Position numbers and translations under genes: made by a program. From Anolis sagrei (lineage: Eukaryota > Chordata > Lepidosauria > Squamata > Anolidae), in NCBI RefSeq assembly GCF_037176765.1, contig NC_090022.1, positions 181,342,117-181,406,116 on the forward strand: a stretch of 64,000 bases of DNA, written 5' to 3'. Positions 24,601 to 39,300 of the stretch are shown one piece after another (positions within the stretch are counted from its first letter, which is position 1; every line of letters starts with the position of its first letter). A model generated the notes under the pieces. The model had not been told where the DNA came from. It saw only the letters and a program-made list of their open reading frames with translations, and did not search any database.

Positions 24601-27600
24601 TTACAGGAACATCTAGGAGTGAGCATATTACACCTATCCTAAAATCACTCCACTGGCTGCCAGCTAGTTTCCAGGCAAAGTACAAGGTACTGACTTTGAT
24701 CTTTATAGCCCTACATGGTTTGTGTCCAAGTTACTTACAGGATCGCCTTCTCTTGTACAATCTGCCCCTTAGGACACTGAGCTCCTCTGGGGGGCAGTTA
24801 CTTCATCCAGCCAGAACCCGACTGGCAACTGACACCCAGAGGACCTTTTCATCGGTCACCCCAAGACTGTGGAGCAACCTGCCAGAAGAGTTCTGACAGC
24901 TAAATGAGTTGTCGGAATTTAACAACCATATAAATACCTATTTCTTCTGGCATATGTGTGTGTGTTTGATTATGCCCGCAGGCCCCTTCCTCAACAGCCA
25001 TGCTACATCTGTTCAGGTTTTCTCTGAAAGACCCCCACCTGTGGTCCACAGATGACTAGTTGGGAACCACTGTATTCAGGGCCGTAGCCAGAAATTTGGG
25101 GGGGGGGGGGTTGAAAATCTCCGGGGGGGGGGTGTTGAAAATTTGAGGGGAGGTGTTGAAACCTGCCTCCTAGCTCACGCTGAAGCAAAGAGCACAGCAG
25201 GGGGCAGAGCAGCCTTCAATAGCCTGCAGCTCCGCCCCTGTCAACTACCTCCACCAAGTCTGGCCTCCTTAATGAGAGCATTCAACACCCCCCCCCCCAC
25301 TTGGTTGCTTCGCTACATCGGCTATTGCTGCAAGTAATGACAGTGTGAATAAATTGTCAACATTTGCTTGAGATAGTGCTTGCAGTTCTGGAGGGACTCT
25401 TAATTTTTTGCATCCCATGGACTTAGCATGGGGATTTGGTTAACCAGTTAAAATTCATGAGTAAACCAGGTGTTTTTTTAACCTGAAAAATTTCGGGGGG
25501 TGGACCCCTAACACACACACCCCCGGCTACAGGCCTGACTGTACTAGAACAATATTACAAATGGTAAATAGGGTTTATTAAGCCTATCAAAAATAAATGT
25601 AACTTCTTCTGTTTTTAGAGATATACGTTGAAAGGAAGATTTATTTATTTATTTACAGTATTTCTATCCCGCCTTTCTCAGTCCAAAGGTGACTCAAGGC
25701 GCTTATAATTTGGCAGCAATTTGAATGCCACAACAATCATAAATACCATTAGAAACATTTAACATAATAAAAATCCATATAAAAACCATTAAAACTATAA
25801 TCACCAATGCCTTCCAGTTAAACTCATTTTTCATTAGCATCATTTAAGCCATTCCATGTTCACTCTTTCATAATACTGTATTTATCTATTGCGCTATATT
25901 TCCAAAAGCTTGTTCGAAGAGCAAACTTTTGGAAATAAGATAAACATTTTTTGCCGAAAGACAATAGATTAGGAAGGAGGAGTTCTCTTATATACAAAAG
26001 CACAAATGAGTACAATTTAGACATGCTTTTGGGAACTAACACTCCTCTAGCTACATTGTTCTACTATTATTTTATTGTTTTATTATAGTTATTATTCTAT
26101 TTTTTATTTCTTACCCACCTCTCCTCATGGCTCAAGCCAGGCTATAAAATAATCAAAGCACATAAACATTGTTAAAATACCACAAATACCCATATTAAAA
26201 TGTATTTTATAAAAGATACATATTAAAACAATGCTGGACAAAGGATGAGGTTGGGAAGGGAGGCACTGGAGCCTTTCTCAGTAGAGAGAAGAGTTGATTG
26301 TGTCCAATTCTGGGCACCACAATTCAAGAGAGATATTGACAAGCTGGAATGTGTCCAGAGGAGAGCGACTAAAATGATAAAAGGTCTGGAGAACAAGCCC
26401 TATGAGGAGCGGCTTAAGGAGCTGGGCATGTTTAGCCTGAAGAAGAGAAGGCTGAGAGGGGATATGATAGTCATGTATAAATATGTGAGAGGAAGCCACA
26501 GGGAGGAGGGAGCAAGCTTGTTTTCTTCTTCACTGGAGACTAGGACGCAGAACAATGGCTTCAAACTACAAGAGAGGAGATTCCATCTGAACATGAGGAA
26601 GAACTTCCTGACTGTGAGAGCCGTTCAGCAGTGGAACTCTCTGCCCCGGAGTGTGGTGGAGGCTCCTTCTTTGGAAGCTTTTAAACAGAGGCTGGATGGC
26701 CATCTGTCAGGAGTGATTTGAATGCAATATTCCTGCTTCTTGGCAGGGGGTTGGACTGGATGGCCCATGAGGTCTCTTCCAACTCTTTGATTCTATGATT
26801 GATCTCAATGGTCCATGATGTATCCCAGGCATGGGCAGACTTCAGCCCTCCAGATGTTTTGGACTTCAACTGGCTGTTAGGAATTGTGGGAGTCCAAAAC
26901 ACCTAGAGGGCCAATGCTTGATGTATCCAATTCTTTCCTCAATCGTCTGCGCTCTCCCAAAGACTGGGAAGCCCTGCTCTAATGAGATTGGGTAGGAAGT
27001 CAATAAATGCATGACTCAGTAAGATGCATTGTCTCTTTTTAGTCTGCCCCAGGCCACCTGCAATACCATTTGCTTCCATCACTGCAGCCAAGGCAGAATA
27101 CAATCTTGGAGAAGAAATTACATACAACTGTCAGCCTGGATATGTTTATCAATCAGGCTCAAGGAAATACATCTGCCCTTTAACTGGCAGATGGCCATCT
27201 ATGTCCCTGAGATGCATACGTAAGTACATTATGATGATGTCTGCTGGAAGAATTCATCATAGTAGCCAATTCTTTATTGGAAGCCATCTGAAGAAAGTCT
27301 TTGCATTCTTTACTTGTTTATTTGTTTATTTTACATATTGATATCCAATATCTTTAGACTTTATGCGTATGGCATCAACAACAAATCAACCAGTCAATGA
27401 ACAAATCAAAATAATAAACAAATTCACAAGAGGAACCAAGGAAGTTTTCAAGCATTATATATAAATATAAATAATGAAGAACCTCTGTCACATACTGATC
27501 TTGTATAACCTTAAACCAGAACAACTAAAACAGTTTTGAATGCTATAGTGACTTTTCACACTATTCAACTATAGCCCTACGATTCCACATTATATTCTAA

Positions 27601-27842
27601 CTAGCTGTCCCCTGCCACGCATTGCTGTGGCCCAGTCTGTTGATCTGGAAAATAAAGTAATGAGAAAGTGTTGGTTTCTAATATATGTAATTTCTTTATG
27701 CTTGTGGGTAAACAGTATTTCTTGCTGTTCTTTGATGTGGAGAGTGTCTGGTTTGCCCACCCTGAACATGCAAGATATCGTTGTCCTTCTTTAAGGGTCC
27801 CTTTCAAATCTATGATACTATATCTGTGTGTGTGTGTGAATC

Positions 27843-27878
<36 letters not shown>

Positions 27879-30800
27879 GGCTCTTTGTCAGGAGGACTTT
27901 GATTACATTTTCTTGCCCTGATGAAGGGAGTTGGATTGGATGGCCTTAAGTATTTTCTGTTGGTCATGGGGATTCTGTGTGGGAAGTTTGCCCTGATTCT
28001 GTTGTTCGTGGGGTTCAGAATGCTCTTTGATTGTAGGTGAACTGTGAATCCCAGTGACTACAACTCCCAAATGTCAAGGTCTATTTCCCCCAAACTCCAT
28101 CTGTGTTCATATTTGGCCATATTGAGTATTTGTGCCAAGTTTGGTCCAGATCCATCATTGTTTGAGTCCACAGTACTCTCTAGATCAGTGGTTCTCAACC
28201 TGGGGTCCTCAGATGTTTTTGGCCTTCAACTCCCAGAAATCCTAACAGCTGGTAAACTGACTGGGATTTCTGAGAGTTGTAGACAAAAAACATCTGGGGA
28301 CCCCAGGTTGAGAACCACTGCTCTAGATGTAGGTGAACTACAACTCCAAAAATCAAGATCAATGCCCACCAAATCTTTCTAATGCTTTCTGTTGGTCAGG
28401 GGAGTCCTGTGTGCCAAGTTTGGTTCAATTCCATCGTTGCTCTTTGATTATAGGTGAACTATAAATCCCAGCAACTACAACTCCCAAATGACAAAATCAT
28501 AATTTTTGAGTGATGGTCACTCCTTGTGTTGGGAGACGTTTTGTTACCAAATTTGGTGTGATTTCGTTCATTGATTCTTTTGTGTTTAAGGTACTCATTA
28601 CGCACAGAGCATTTTTATATAGATAGATAGATGGTCCATCCTGTGGAATTCTAGGATTTGTGGTTTGGGGTTTGGCCAGAAGGACAAGAGGAGCAACCTG
28701 GTAAACAAGTCCAAATCTCATGTGCAAAGCCCAGGATTTCATTGGATGGAATCATGCAATCTGCATCTCCATTGGATCAACAGTTTCTTTTGTTGTTGTT
28801 CATTCGTTCAGTCGTCTCCGACTCTTCGTGACCTCATGGACCAGCCCACGCCAGAGCTCCCTGTCGGCCGTCACCACCCCCAGCTCCTTCAAGGTCAGTC
28901 CAGTCACTTCAAGGATGCCATCCATCCATCTTGCCCTTGGTCGGCCCCTCTTCCTTTTGCCTTCCACTTTCCCCAGCATCATTGTCTTCTCTAGGCTTTC
29001 CTGTCTCCTCATGATGTCAGTTTCTTTTAGATTTATCTTTTTGTTGTTGTTTGTGTGTGTGTGCGTGTGTGTGTGTCAGAAACGACTTGAGAAACTGGCA
29101 ATTGCTTCTGATGTGAGAGAATTGGCTGTCTGCAAGGATGTTGCCCAGGGGACGCCCGGATGTTTTGATGTTTTACCATCCTTGTGGGAGGCTTCTCTTA
29201 TGTCCCCGCATGGGGAGCTGGAGCTGACAAAGGGAGCTCTTCCCAGATTCGAACCTCCGACCTGTCGGTTTTCAGTCCTGGCAGCACAAGGGTTTAAGGC
29301 ATTGTGCCACAGAGGGCTCCGATTTATCTGGAATCCACACAGTAGTGGAGAGAGAGAAGATTTTTTTTTTCCCTGCAACAATATATGCGTGTCAATTACT
29401 CCTGCTGAACTGCAAACATATTGGAGTGTCTTGGACTTTCATGAGCCAGTTGTTTGACAAAAAACACAATCCTTGTGGAAATGAAACTTGTTATGAACAA
29501 TATGGATAGATATAACCTCCTCCATTTCTGGTTTGTTTTTGTTTTTTTAAATGAAGATGAGACTGTAAGTGTGTGCACTTCAATAAGGGAGCTTTTTATG
29601 GGGATACTTTATTCATCATTTTAAGCTTGAGTTTGTATTTGAAATTTTGTATTTTGTGTTTGTATTTTGAAATGTTTTACAATATTTTGCTTGTGTTAGA
29701 TTCTTACTGCGAATAAAAAGCCCTGGTATTGTTTCACATCTGTCTATAATCTGCTTGCCTCTCTGTCTACCCAAATGTAATGAAAATGTTTCGTCTATTC
29801 AAACAGCAAGGACATGTCCCTACCCTGGACCCTTGAAGAATGGAAATATACATTTCACAGACCTCAGCTATCAGAATTTTGTAGATTATTCATGTGATTC
29901 AGGGTGAGTTGTGTGTTTAAAACAGGTTCTTCGCTTCTGTCGCTTTAGAAAGTGGGACATTGAGTTCTTTTCCATTTGACATCCAACCTGTATCTGTTTG
30001 AACGTCCCTGTCATCACTGCCTGGGTTCCCCACCCATGATCAACAATATAGTCCAGATGGCAGATTTAGCATCATTGCTCCATTTTGAGCACTCTTAAAT
30101 CTTTAAATCACATATATTTAATAACACTATGGTAACATGATTTTTGTTCCTGGGTTATGAATGCAATTTCCTAATTGCTTCTATCATAAAAACATGGGGA
30201 AAGTTTATTAAACTGCAAAATCTTTGTTTTTGTGGGACATCCTCCCCACGCCACATTCCCTGCGATGCGTGGTGATTCCAGCAGCTCATGTGATAAGGTC
30301 ATAACTCTCCCACGTTCTTCTCCAAAAGACACATTTGCAGTTTTGGGTGTTCAGTCTGTATTTGGTTGCAGCCTTCTCACATGATAGTTAAAATGTGATC
30401 GTCGCACAGTGATGGAATTACAACACAGAGAAAATTTCTCTTCCTCTTATATTCCTAACCACTTAACTACTTTTAGGGAGGTTTATAGTAGTCCATGAAT
30501 GTGGTCTGTGAAATTGGTATAGTGAATTTGCTGTGCTGTGCCAGTTGTTAGCCGCCCTGAATCCTTCTGCGGAGGATGAGATAGGACGGGATATAAATAC
30601 CCCTAAATAAATAAATAAAAATCAGTATTTCTGAAAAGTATTTCTAACCCCATTTTAAAAAGCAAATCCCAGGGTGCATGTCCACTGTAGTCTTAATTCA
30701 GTTTGATGCCCCTTTAGCTGTCATGGTTCAATGCTATGGAGTCATTCCTGCTTCTTGGCAGGGGGTTGGACTGGATGGTCCATGAGGTCTCTTCCAACTC

Positions 30801-33278
30801 TTTGATTCTATGATTCTATGATTCATGGAAGTTGTAGTTTTACAAGTCTCTGCCAAACAGTGTTGCTATTGCAATAAGCTACAACTTCATGACCCCATAG
30901 TATTGATCCATGGCAGTTAAAGTGGTTTCAAAGTGTAAATTCTACGGTGTAGATGCACCTCTAGATACACTGATTTGTTTGGAACATTTTTGGCAACCAA
31001 TCCATGTCTCAATAAAAGCTGATACAAGGGAAACAGGTAGTTCAGTCAAATGTTTTCTATTGGAGGAACATAATAATCGCCACTTTGAGTCTCCTGAGGG
31101 CTGAGAAAAGTGGTATACAAATAAAGTAAATAAATAAATATTTACACTATATGAACAAATCCTTATAGTGTTAGAATGTATTGAAACCTGCTCTTGTATT
31201 AATGCTTTCATTCTCAGGTATATTTTACAAGGACAGAAAAACAGCCAATGCCTGGCAGATGGGCAATGGAGTGCAAAGCTTCCTGAATGTCATCGTATGT
31301 ATAAAACATTATTTATTTATATGTATGTGAAAATGCATGGGAGTAACCAAATCATAAGGGAGGGATTAGAGAATTTTATCAGGGTCATAATATACAAACG
31401 TGGCTTCATGTTGCCAAGACACTATGCCAAAATGAAGATTGTATACATCAGTTATGTGCCACTCCCCTTTGTGTTCATTCTTCAGGTCCTTCTGTATTAA
31501 CACAATACCTGCAACTTGGTATACATGAAGTAGTTTAAGACACTATAAAAATAAATGACTTTGAAAGGAGGTGATTTATCTCTCCTTCAAAGGATACACA
31601 TGAGATACCTCCAAACGGGCAAGGCAATACTTCATTCCCTTGAAGCTGTACCTTTGGTATACACATGGTAGTAGTACAAGATAAGCCATGTGTGGGGCAG
31701 AATAACAAAAGTGATAAGACAAAATGGTTGTTTCTGAAATAGCACATCAATTCCCTAAACAGAAACATCTGCCCATAAGGAATAAAAGCCCAGTGCATTT
31801 GTTTCCCATTTGTTTATTTAAAATATACACATAGACACCTACTACACTGTGTTGCATATTGACTTGAGAAGCAATTCCCATTTAAATCTATGGGTTTTTC
31901 CTTGAGTTGACATACATAGAAACAAGCCAGTTGGGCGACCATGGATTATGAAGAGGCAGTGATGTTGCTTGAAAGATAGCCACATGTACTTCAAGCATTT
32001 TAACTCTGCTTTGAGGATGACTCTGATTTCTTTCTTGCACAGAGATACCGCAGATGGAGAATCTTGAGATGGTAGGGAGGAAAGTTTTCAACTTTTCTCT
32101 TTATGAAAATTGAAGTGTAATCTCACTCGAAGGAGAATGACTACACTTATTTGTCACTAATGTTTATTTGACCAGTGCAAAGCTTTTTTCTGCATTTCAA
32201 ACCTGTCTAAAAAGCAACATTGAAGATGGCAACATAACTCATTCAGCAACTGAAATGCAATTTGGAGAAACCCTTCAAGATCAATTGTAGATTTGTAGAA
32301 TTGTAGAATGCATTTTGTCCTTTCCAGTGATGGAACTCTTTGAGAAATTGAGTATGACATATTTTCTAATGTTTTACAGACACCTGCATTGTGTCATATA
32401 CATAAACAAAATATATGTACATAATATCATAGTAATCATATAATGATAACATAATACAATCCATATGAAGAAGCCAGGAGTCTCTTTTAGCAGGAAGCCC
32501 ATATTAAATATCCATTAATTCAGTTCGAAGAGCTGAATTCTAGTGGCAAGCAAAACCAGAGAGCAGGATGAGGAGGACACTAAAAATGTATGCATGTGTG
32601 TTCCTTCAAGTCTCTTGTTGACTTATGGAAATCCCATGAATTTCATAAGGTTATCACAGCCTTCATTGGCAGTTTCCCTGCTTAGCTTCCAGGATCAGAT
32701 GTGCTATCTTTAACCATTTAGCATAGAGAAGAGTGATTGACAGGGGCGGCTCGTCCATTACGCGAAGTAAGCGGTCGCAGAACACTTTTTTTTGCCAGGG
32801 GTGCAGAGGCACCTCTGTAAATGCCCTTCGACCGCCACTTGAGGAGCACCCCCTCAGCTCACAACAGCCCTAGCAGTCCGGGAGGAGCCTCGGCTTTCTT
32901 GCCTCACTGCTGGGCGATACTCTTCCCAAAGGGGCCGGGCCCTTGAGCCTCGCCTAGCCCCTCTCGTTCCTGCTCCACCCGGCCACCGGGTGCACGAGCA
33001 GAGCTGGCGCTCAATTGTTCTCTGCGTTCAATCCCTTCCCCATGACCGGCTCCCTTTCCCGATCCCCTGGCGCTCCACCCTCCTCCTCTCCTCTCCCCAA
33101 TCCGGAGGCGTGTCTAAAGACCCCAGCATGCGCACCAAAATTCGCCTCTTCTCCTGACTTTCTCTTCAGCAATTGGGACCGAGAGAGAGAGAGAGAGAGT
33201 CCCTCTGGCTGGAGGTATCTCCCACCTCTGCTCCCTCCTTTGTTTTTGTGCCTACCTTCAGGAAAGGTGGGCATCTCC

Positions 33279-33315
<37 letters not shown>

Positions 33316-36300
33316 TCCCAATGGCTGAGGAGAAAGTCAGGAGAAGAGGTGACTTTTGGTGCACACGCCGGGGTCTTCAGGCACGCCTCCGGACCCAAAG
33401 CGGGCCAGGCAAGGGAGCAAGTGTGGCAAGTGTAGTTACTGGGATGTATAGTTCACCTACAATCAAAGAGCATTCTGAACTCCACCAATGATGGAATTGA
33501 ACCAAATATGGCACATAGAACTCCCACGACGAACAGAAAATATATATCAATGATTGGTTGGGGGGAGGGGCACCAAAATACTGTTTGCTTACCATTGAAA
33601 ATTACTTAGGGCTGCCTCTGGTGATTGATAACCTGGAAAGTCAGCTGTTAATGATAGAATGAAAAGTGGCACTCAAGGGAAGCCAAGAATACTTGATCTC
33701 TCCCCAAAGCCTAAGATTCTCCGCCTTTGCCTTGTGGGGAGGGAAGTTTTCTATTTATATGGTACAAATAAGTTTGTTTTGATTTTCCAGCTGTGATTTG
33801 TCCTCCGCCACCAGTTTCTGAGTTTTCAGTCCTTTCTTTCCAAAGACTTAAGCCAGGAAACATATCAGCCTTCCAAGATGAAATCAAATTTGAATGTTTA
33901 TTGCCTTATGCACTACTTGGAAATGAAACAGCTGTCTGTCAGGCTGATGGCAACTGGAGTGCACTTCCAGAATGCAGAGGTAATAACCTTAATGAATGTT
34001 ATTATGAATCCAATATTGCTATTTTAAGGACAAATAGACATGTCTCTGAATCCTTTCTTGGTACTACTTCTACTGCAATTATTTCCCTAGAATCAGTTGC
34101 TACATCGGTTTTAGAATGAGAACAAACAACTTTTATTCTGGGATGGATCTGAACCTCAATACATTATCTGAACAGAATACTTAAGTATCACTTTAACTGG
34201 ATCCACTGTGTGAAATCCATGAATTGGAGTTTTTGTGAGATTCTTAGAATTTTCTGCCACAGAGCTTCAATGCTATATTTTTGGGATGTGGGAAGAGTAG
34301 TGAATTACATTTTACAGCCTCCCAATTCCAGAGGTTTCTGGATAAAATGATTCTTTAGATCAGAGTTTCTCAAACTGTGCTCCTTCAGATGTTTTGAACT
34401 TCAGTTCCCACAATGTTGACTTTAAAACAAATAAAGTCAACAAAGATACAGTATCATATAGTCATTTTGCATTTGACAATTCAAACATTTTTTTTCTCGA
34501 ACATCACTTGGAGATTATATATATATATATATATATATATAGTCTTAACATTAATAATTAATAAAGTGAGATAATGATAAAAGTAATAATAAAAGTACAT
34601 CTACATTAGTTTAAAACTTTCCTTTAAAAAGCTCCCAAAATTCCTAACAGATGGTAAGCTGTCTGGGATTTCTGGGAACTGGAGTCCAGAACACCTGAAG
34701 GAACAGAATTTGAGAAACACTGGTTTAGATCCATTTTAATCTGTTTTCAGGTCTGGTTATGGAACAGAGACTGGTTTGGTTGCCTTTGTTGTGGCTCAGC
34801 AAGCGGCAGAAGATTTTTCAGAGGATGAGAGACTTGATGGGTTTCAAAGTGAAGAGTCTGGTAGTGATCAGAGAATTGCAGGCTGAGAAGGCCATTGTTT
34901 GGGATTCCTGTGCTTGCTCCCAGGCAACAGGAAGTGAAGATTTCAGTTCCCTTGTGAAATGGCCTTTGGCTGATGGGGAGTTTTCCCAAGAAGCCAGATT
35001 AGGTTTGAGAATGGAGAGAGTGAAAAATAGACTAATTAGATGTAATGAGAGAATCCGTGAGAAGTCCTTGAAGTCCAGGTGCATTTGGCATGATCTCATG
35101 GCTTCTTGGTCGGGCTTAAATTAAGTGGTGTTTACTTCATGCCTCTCAAAGGAGACAATGTTGCCATAAGGATGATATTCCTGTCTTGGCTGTCAAGTTC
35201 ATGCTTCAAGTTTCCTGTCTTTGCCTTTGTTCTTTGAAGGGTTTGCCTTGGAAAAAGTTCCTGTTTTCATACTTATGGATTTATGTTTGAATGACTGCTG
35301 TGGATTTTGGCTCTCTTGACTTCGTGTACTTTACCATCTTTGGATTGCTGCTATTTTGTATTTTCTACTCTACTGCAGTTTTCGGAAATGCCCTTTTTTG
35401 CCTTTGTACATGCTTTTCTTAATAAAGTTTTGTAGTTTGTACTACTGGACTCTGGTGTGGTGCTGGATGAAAAGGTGTCACAAGGCTAGAGTGCAACAGT
35501 CTTGGTGGATGACCTACTCAGAGAATGGACATTGGGAGGATGTCCTTGTTAAGTCTCCTGGACCTCTTGGTGGCTTTTTATACCATCACCTCATTGGGAT
35601 GGGAGTTGGGGGGATTTCTGTACAATGGCTCTGTTTCTTCCTGGAGGGATGCACCCAGAAGAAGGTGCTGCTGGGGGATTCCTGTTTGAGGCCCTGTTTC
35701 GTATGATTTTAACTGACTTGTTTTAATAATTGTACATATAATTATATTTTAATCATGTTCTATTTTGCATTGTTTTGAATGTTGTGAAACGCTTTGGGTC
35801 TTACAAGAAAGAAAAAAGTGATGACAGCAGCAATAGTAACAGAGAATACTAAGAACCTGACAAAACTAAAAATCTGAGAATATGATATAATGGAACCATA
35901 AAAGTAACTTCATATGAAATTGCTGAAATTGGGTGGTGAGACTACATCCCTAATCTTTTTCCAAATATACTTTCTCTCTGCCACAGCTGTGGAGTGTCCA
36001 CGGCCAGAAGACATTGAAAATGGATATATAAATTTGCTTCTTCGTAGACCATATCATTACAGAGAAACTGTGACCTATGGTTGTAATCCAACATATGTGC
36101 TGGATGGACCTGTAGAATCCAGATGTGAGAAGACAGGCCAGTGGTCAACAAAACCAACTTGCAAAGGTATGGTGTCTGGTGTTCTGTAAGACTTCATTGA
36201 AAAATATTATCATGATTTTAACACTTTTACAATACACCTTATGTGATCATAAAACAAGATGTCGAAGTGTGAAATCCAGAACTTTGAGTACAAGTACATA

Positions 36301-39300
36301 TAATTGGGGTTTGGGGGTGGGGAGCAGGGTCTATATACATCTCTGTGTTGGCTTAAGACAGTGGATCTCAACCTGTGGGTCCCCAGATGTTTTGGCCTTC
36401 GACTCCCAGAAATCCTAACAGCTGGTTAACTGGCTGGGATTTCTGGGAGATGTAGGCCAAAACACCTGGGGACCCACAGGTTGAGAACCACTGGCTTAAG
36501 CAATCTAACCAGTGAATACAGATAGTCCTTCTACACTACAATATATAATTACCTAAACAATAAAGATATGAAGATGCCTGATACAACACACATGCACATA
36601 CATACACATTGGCCATGATCCGTATTGATCCACCTGCTGACAGAATAATTCAATGAGTAGTTCCAGAGGTAATCCTGCTACCCACATAATGTCCCACAAG
36701 TTATTATCCTTCTCTCCTTAACAGTCCTCTGTTGAATCAGAAGTTCTGGTGCATAGGATTTCCAAAAAAAATACAATGCCGAATCTGAGTGTATGTGTGG
36801 GTGTGTTGCATGCAAAGGATTAGCTCTTCATGGATTCAGATAGTTAGAATTTTAGTCTGTAGCTCAAGGGTGATGATGTTAATTCTGGACAATGCTCATC
36901 TTGGTTACTCAAGTGAGTTTAGTAACCTTTTCCCCACTGGGACCATTTAAGATAAAGATGTTATGCATGTAAAATATTATTATAAGATACTGTCATCATA
37001 TTATATTTATTATGTTATAATTATCTATTCCTATAAATAATAATGACAGGAATAAGCCTATAGCTGTAATTTTTGACATATGGTTTCCTGCTTGAGAACA
37101 TAGAAGACAAGATAGGGGCAGAACACCATTGAGAAGTCAGACGACACACTAGAAATAATTTTAGTTAAAAGAGTCCTGTAGATGATTTCTTTAATGTACC
37201 AGACTCCATCAGAACAATTTTGCTTGCCTTATTAATAAAATAACCAGACTGAGTAAGAATGTGACTATTTTCCTTAACAGTTCTGTGTTCTTGAGTCATT
37301 TTTCTTACCAACAGAAGTTTTATTGTCTTAACTACATTGCTTACATTCCCTTCTCCTTAGCTCCATGTACAATTCCTGTCAAAAGAGCAACTGTGCTTTA
37401 CAACAATCAGAAAGTCAAGGTGCAAGACCATCTCACGAGCGGAATACAACATGCTGAGATCATTGAGTTTTTCTGTAAAAATAAAGAGCAGGGCTGTAGT
37501 TTTACATCACCTGCTCAGTGCGTAGATGGCAATTTTACAGTTCCTGCCTGTTTCAAAGGTACGACCAAGATACTCTTCTGTTATAAATGAAACATGTGAG
37601 ATGGATTCATTCCCATTAACATTCAGCTCATTTATCTAAGAATTGTAATGATAACATTATGACATGTGGCAAAGTCTTCTAGATGCATGTTTTCTGATCA
37701 ACTTGGAATAAGCCTGGAGTGTAATTTTGCTGAAGCTAGCATGAGAATATGGAGGTTCCGTGTCAAAGTAGTGTATTTTTTCCGGAATATTCTGTGATAT
37801 TCTATTTCATATATCCCAATCACTCCTTTTAAATCTTTAGGGCTCATATTGTGGAAACAATGTCGTTCAGAACATGCATATAGAGAAGGAGAAAGGTTCA
37901 TATACACTAGACCAGCATTTCTCAGCCTGGGGGGGGGGGGGGGTCATGAGGGGGTTTCAGAGAGGTTGCCAAAGACTACACAGTATTTTCTGTTCATCAT
38001 GGGGGTTCTGTATGGAAAGTTTGGCCCAATTCTATTGGTGGTGGGGTTCAGAATACTCTTTGATTGTAGGTGAACTATAAATCCCAGCAACTACAACTCC
38101 CAATGTCAAATCTATTTTTCCCCAGCTCCACCGGTGTTCACATTTGGGCATGTTGAGTATTTGTGCCAAGTTTTATCCAGATCCGTCATTGTTTGTATCC
38201 ACAGTGCTCTCTGGATGTAGGTGAACTACAACTCCAAAACTACAACTCCAATGCTCACCAAACCCTTCCAGTATTTTCTGTTAATCATGGGAGTTCTGTG
38301 TGCCACGTTTCGTTCAATTTCATCATTGGTGGAGTTCAGAATGCTCTTTGATTGTAGGTTAACTATAAATCCCAGCAATTACAACTCCCAAATGACACAA
38401 TCACACCCCCCCCCCCCCCACAACCCCACCAGTATTCAGATTTGGGCGTATTGGGTATCTGTACCAAATTTGATCCAGTGAATGAAAATACATCCTGCAT
38501 ATCAGATATTTACATTACAATTCATAACAGTAGCAAAATTACAGTTATGAAGTAGCAACAAAAATAATGTTATGGTTGGGGGTCACTACAACATAAGGAA
38601 CTGTATTAAGGGGTCATGGTTGAGAAATACTGCACTTGACAAAAAAAATCAAATGGCAAAATTGCCCTATATCCTCATGTGAGTCAATGTGAGTACTGTA
38701 CCCTTAACTCTTATCAAAAATGGGAACCTTTCCCTTCTTTAAGTAGAGGAGCAAAAGGCAAGGGTGTAGTGCATCCAGGGGCGGCTCAACCCATTACGCA
38801 AAGTAAGCATTTGCAGTATAGTTGATTTTGCCCAGGGGCGCTCTTGAGGTACTCTTGGGCGAAAATAGACCTTGACATATGCAAGTTGTAGTTACTGGGA
38901 TGTATAGTTCACCTATTCAAGGAGCATTCTGAACTCCACCAATGATGGAATTGAACCAAATATGGCACACAGAATTCCCACGACGAACAGAAAATATATA
39001 TCAGTGATTGGTTGGGGGGGGGGGGCAACATACTGTTAGCTTATCATTGAAAATTACCTAGGGCCGCCTCTGAGTGCATCCCATTAGAAACTAAGAGGAA
39101 CACTGACACGCACACATACCCTTACCCTTCTCTCCCTGCCGTGGTGCTGCTTCTGGATTTGTTTTAATCCATGGAGAGAGAGATGATGGCAGCTGGCCCC
39201 CTAAGATGGCATGGACGCATTCCCGTCTCTGCAAAATGGCATTGGTTAGATCAAAATCCATAACTTTGACTCCAAAGCCTGCCCTCAATTTATACATGGA

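Noticed and set aside
33015-33491. Open frame of about 158 codons with Ser/Leu and Arg/Glu repeats
   Set aside because: Lies wholly in a hAT with exact duplications; the low-complexity runs are (GA)n and (CT)n read as protein.
34759-35124. 121-codon frame in an APOH-A intron
   Set aside because: No domain, no splice-flanked homologue in unit C; the surroundings look like a repeat end.
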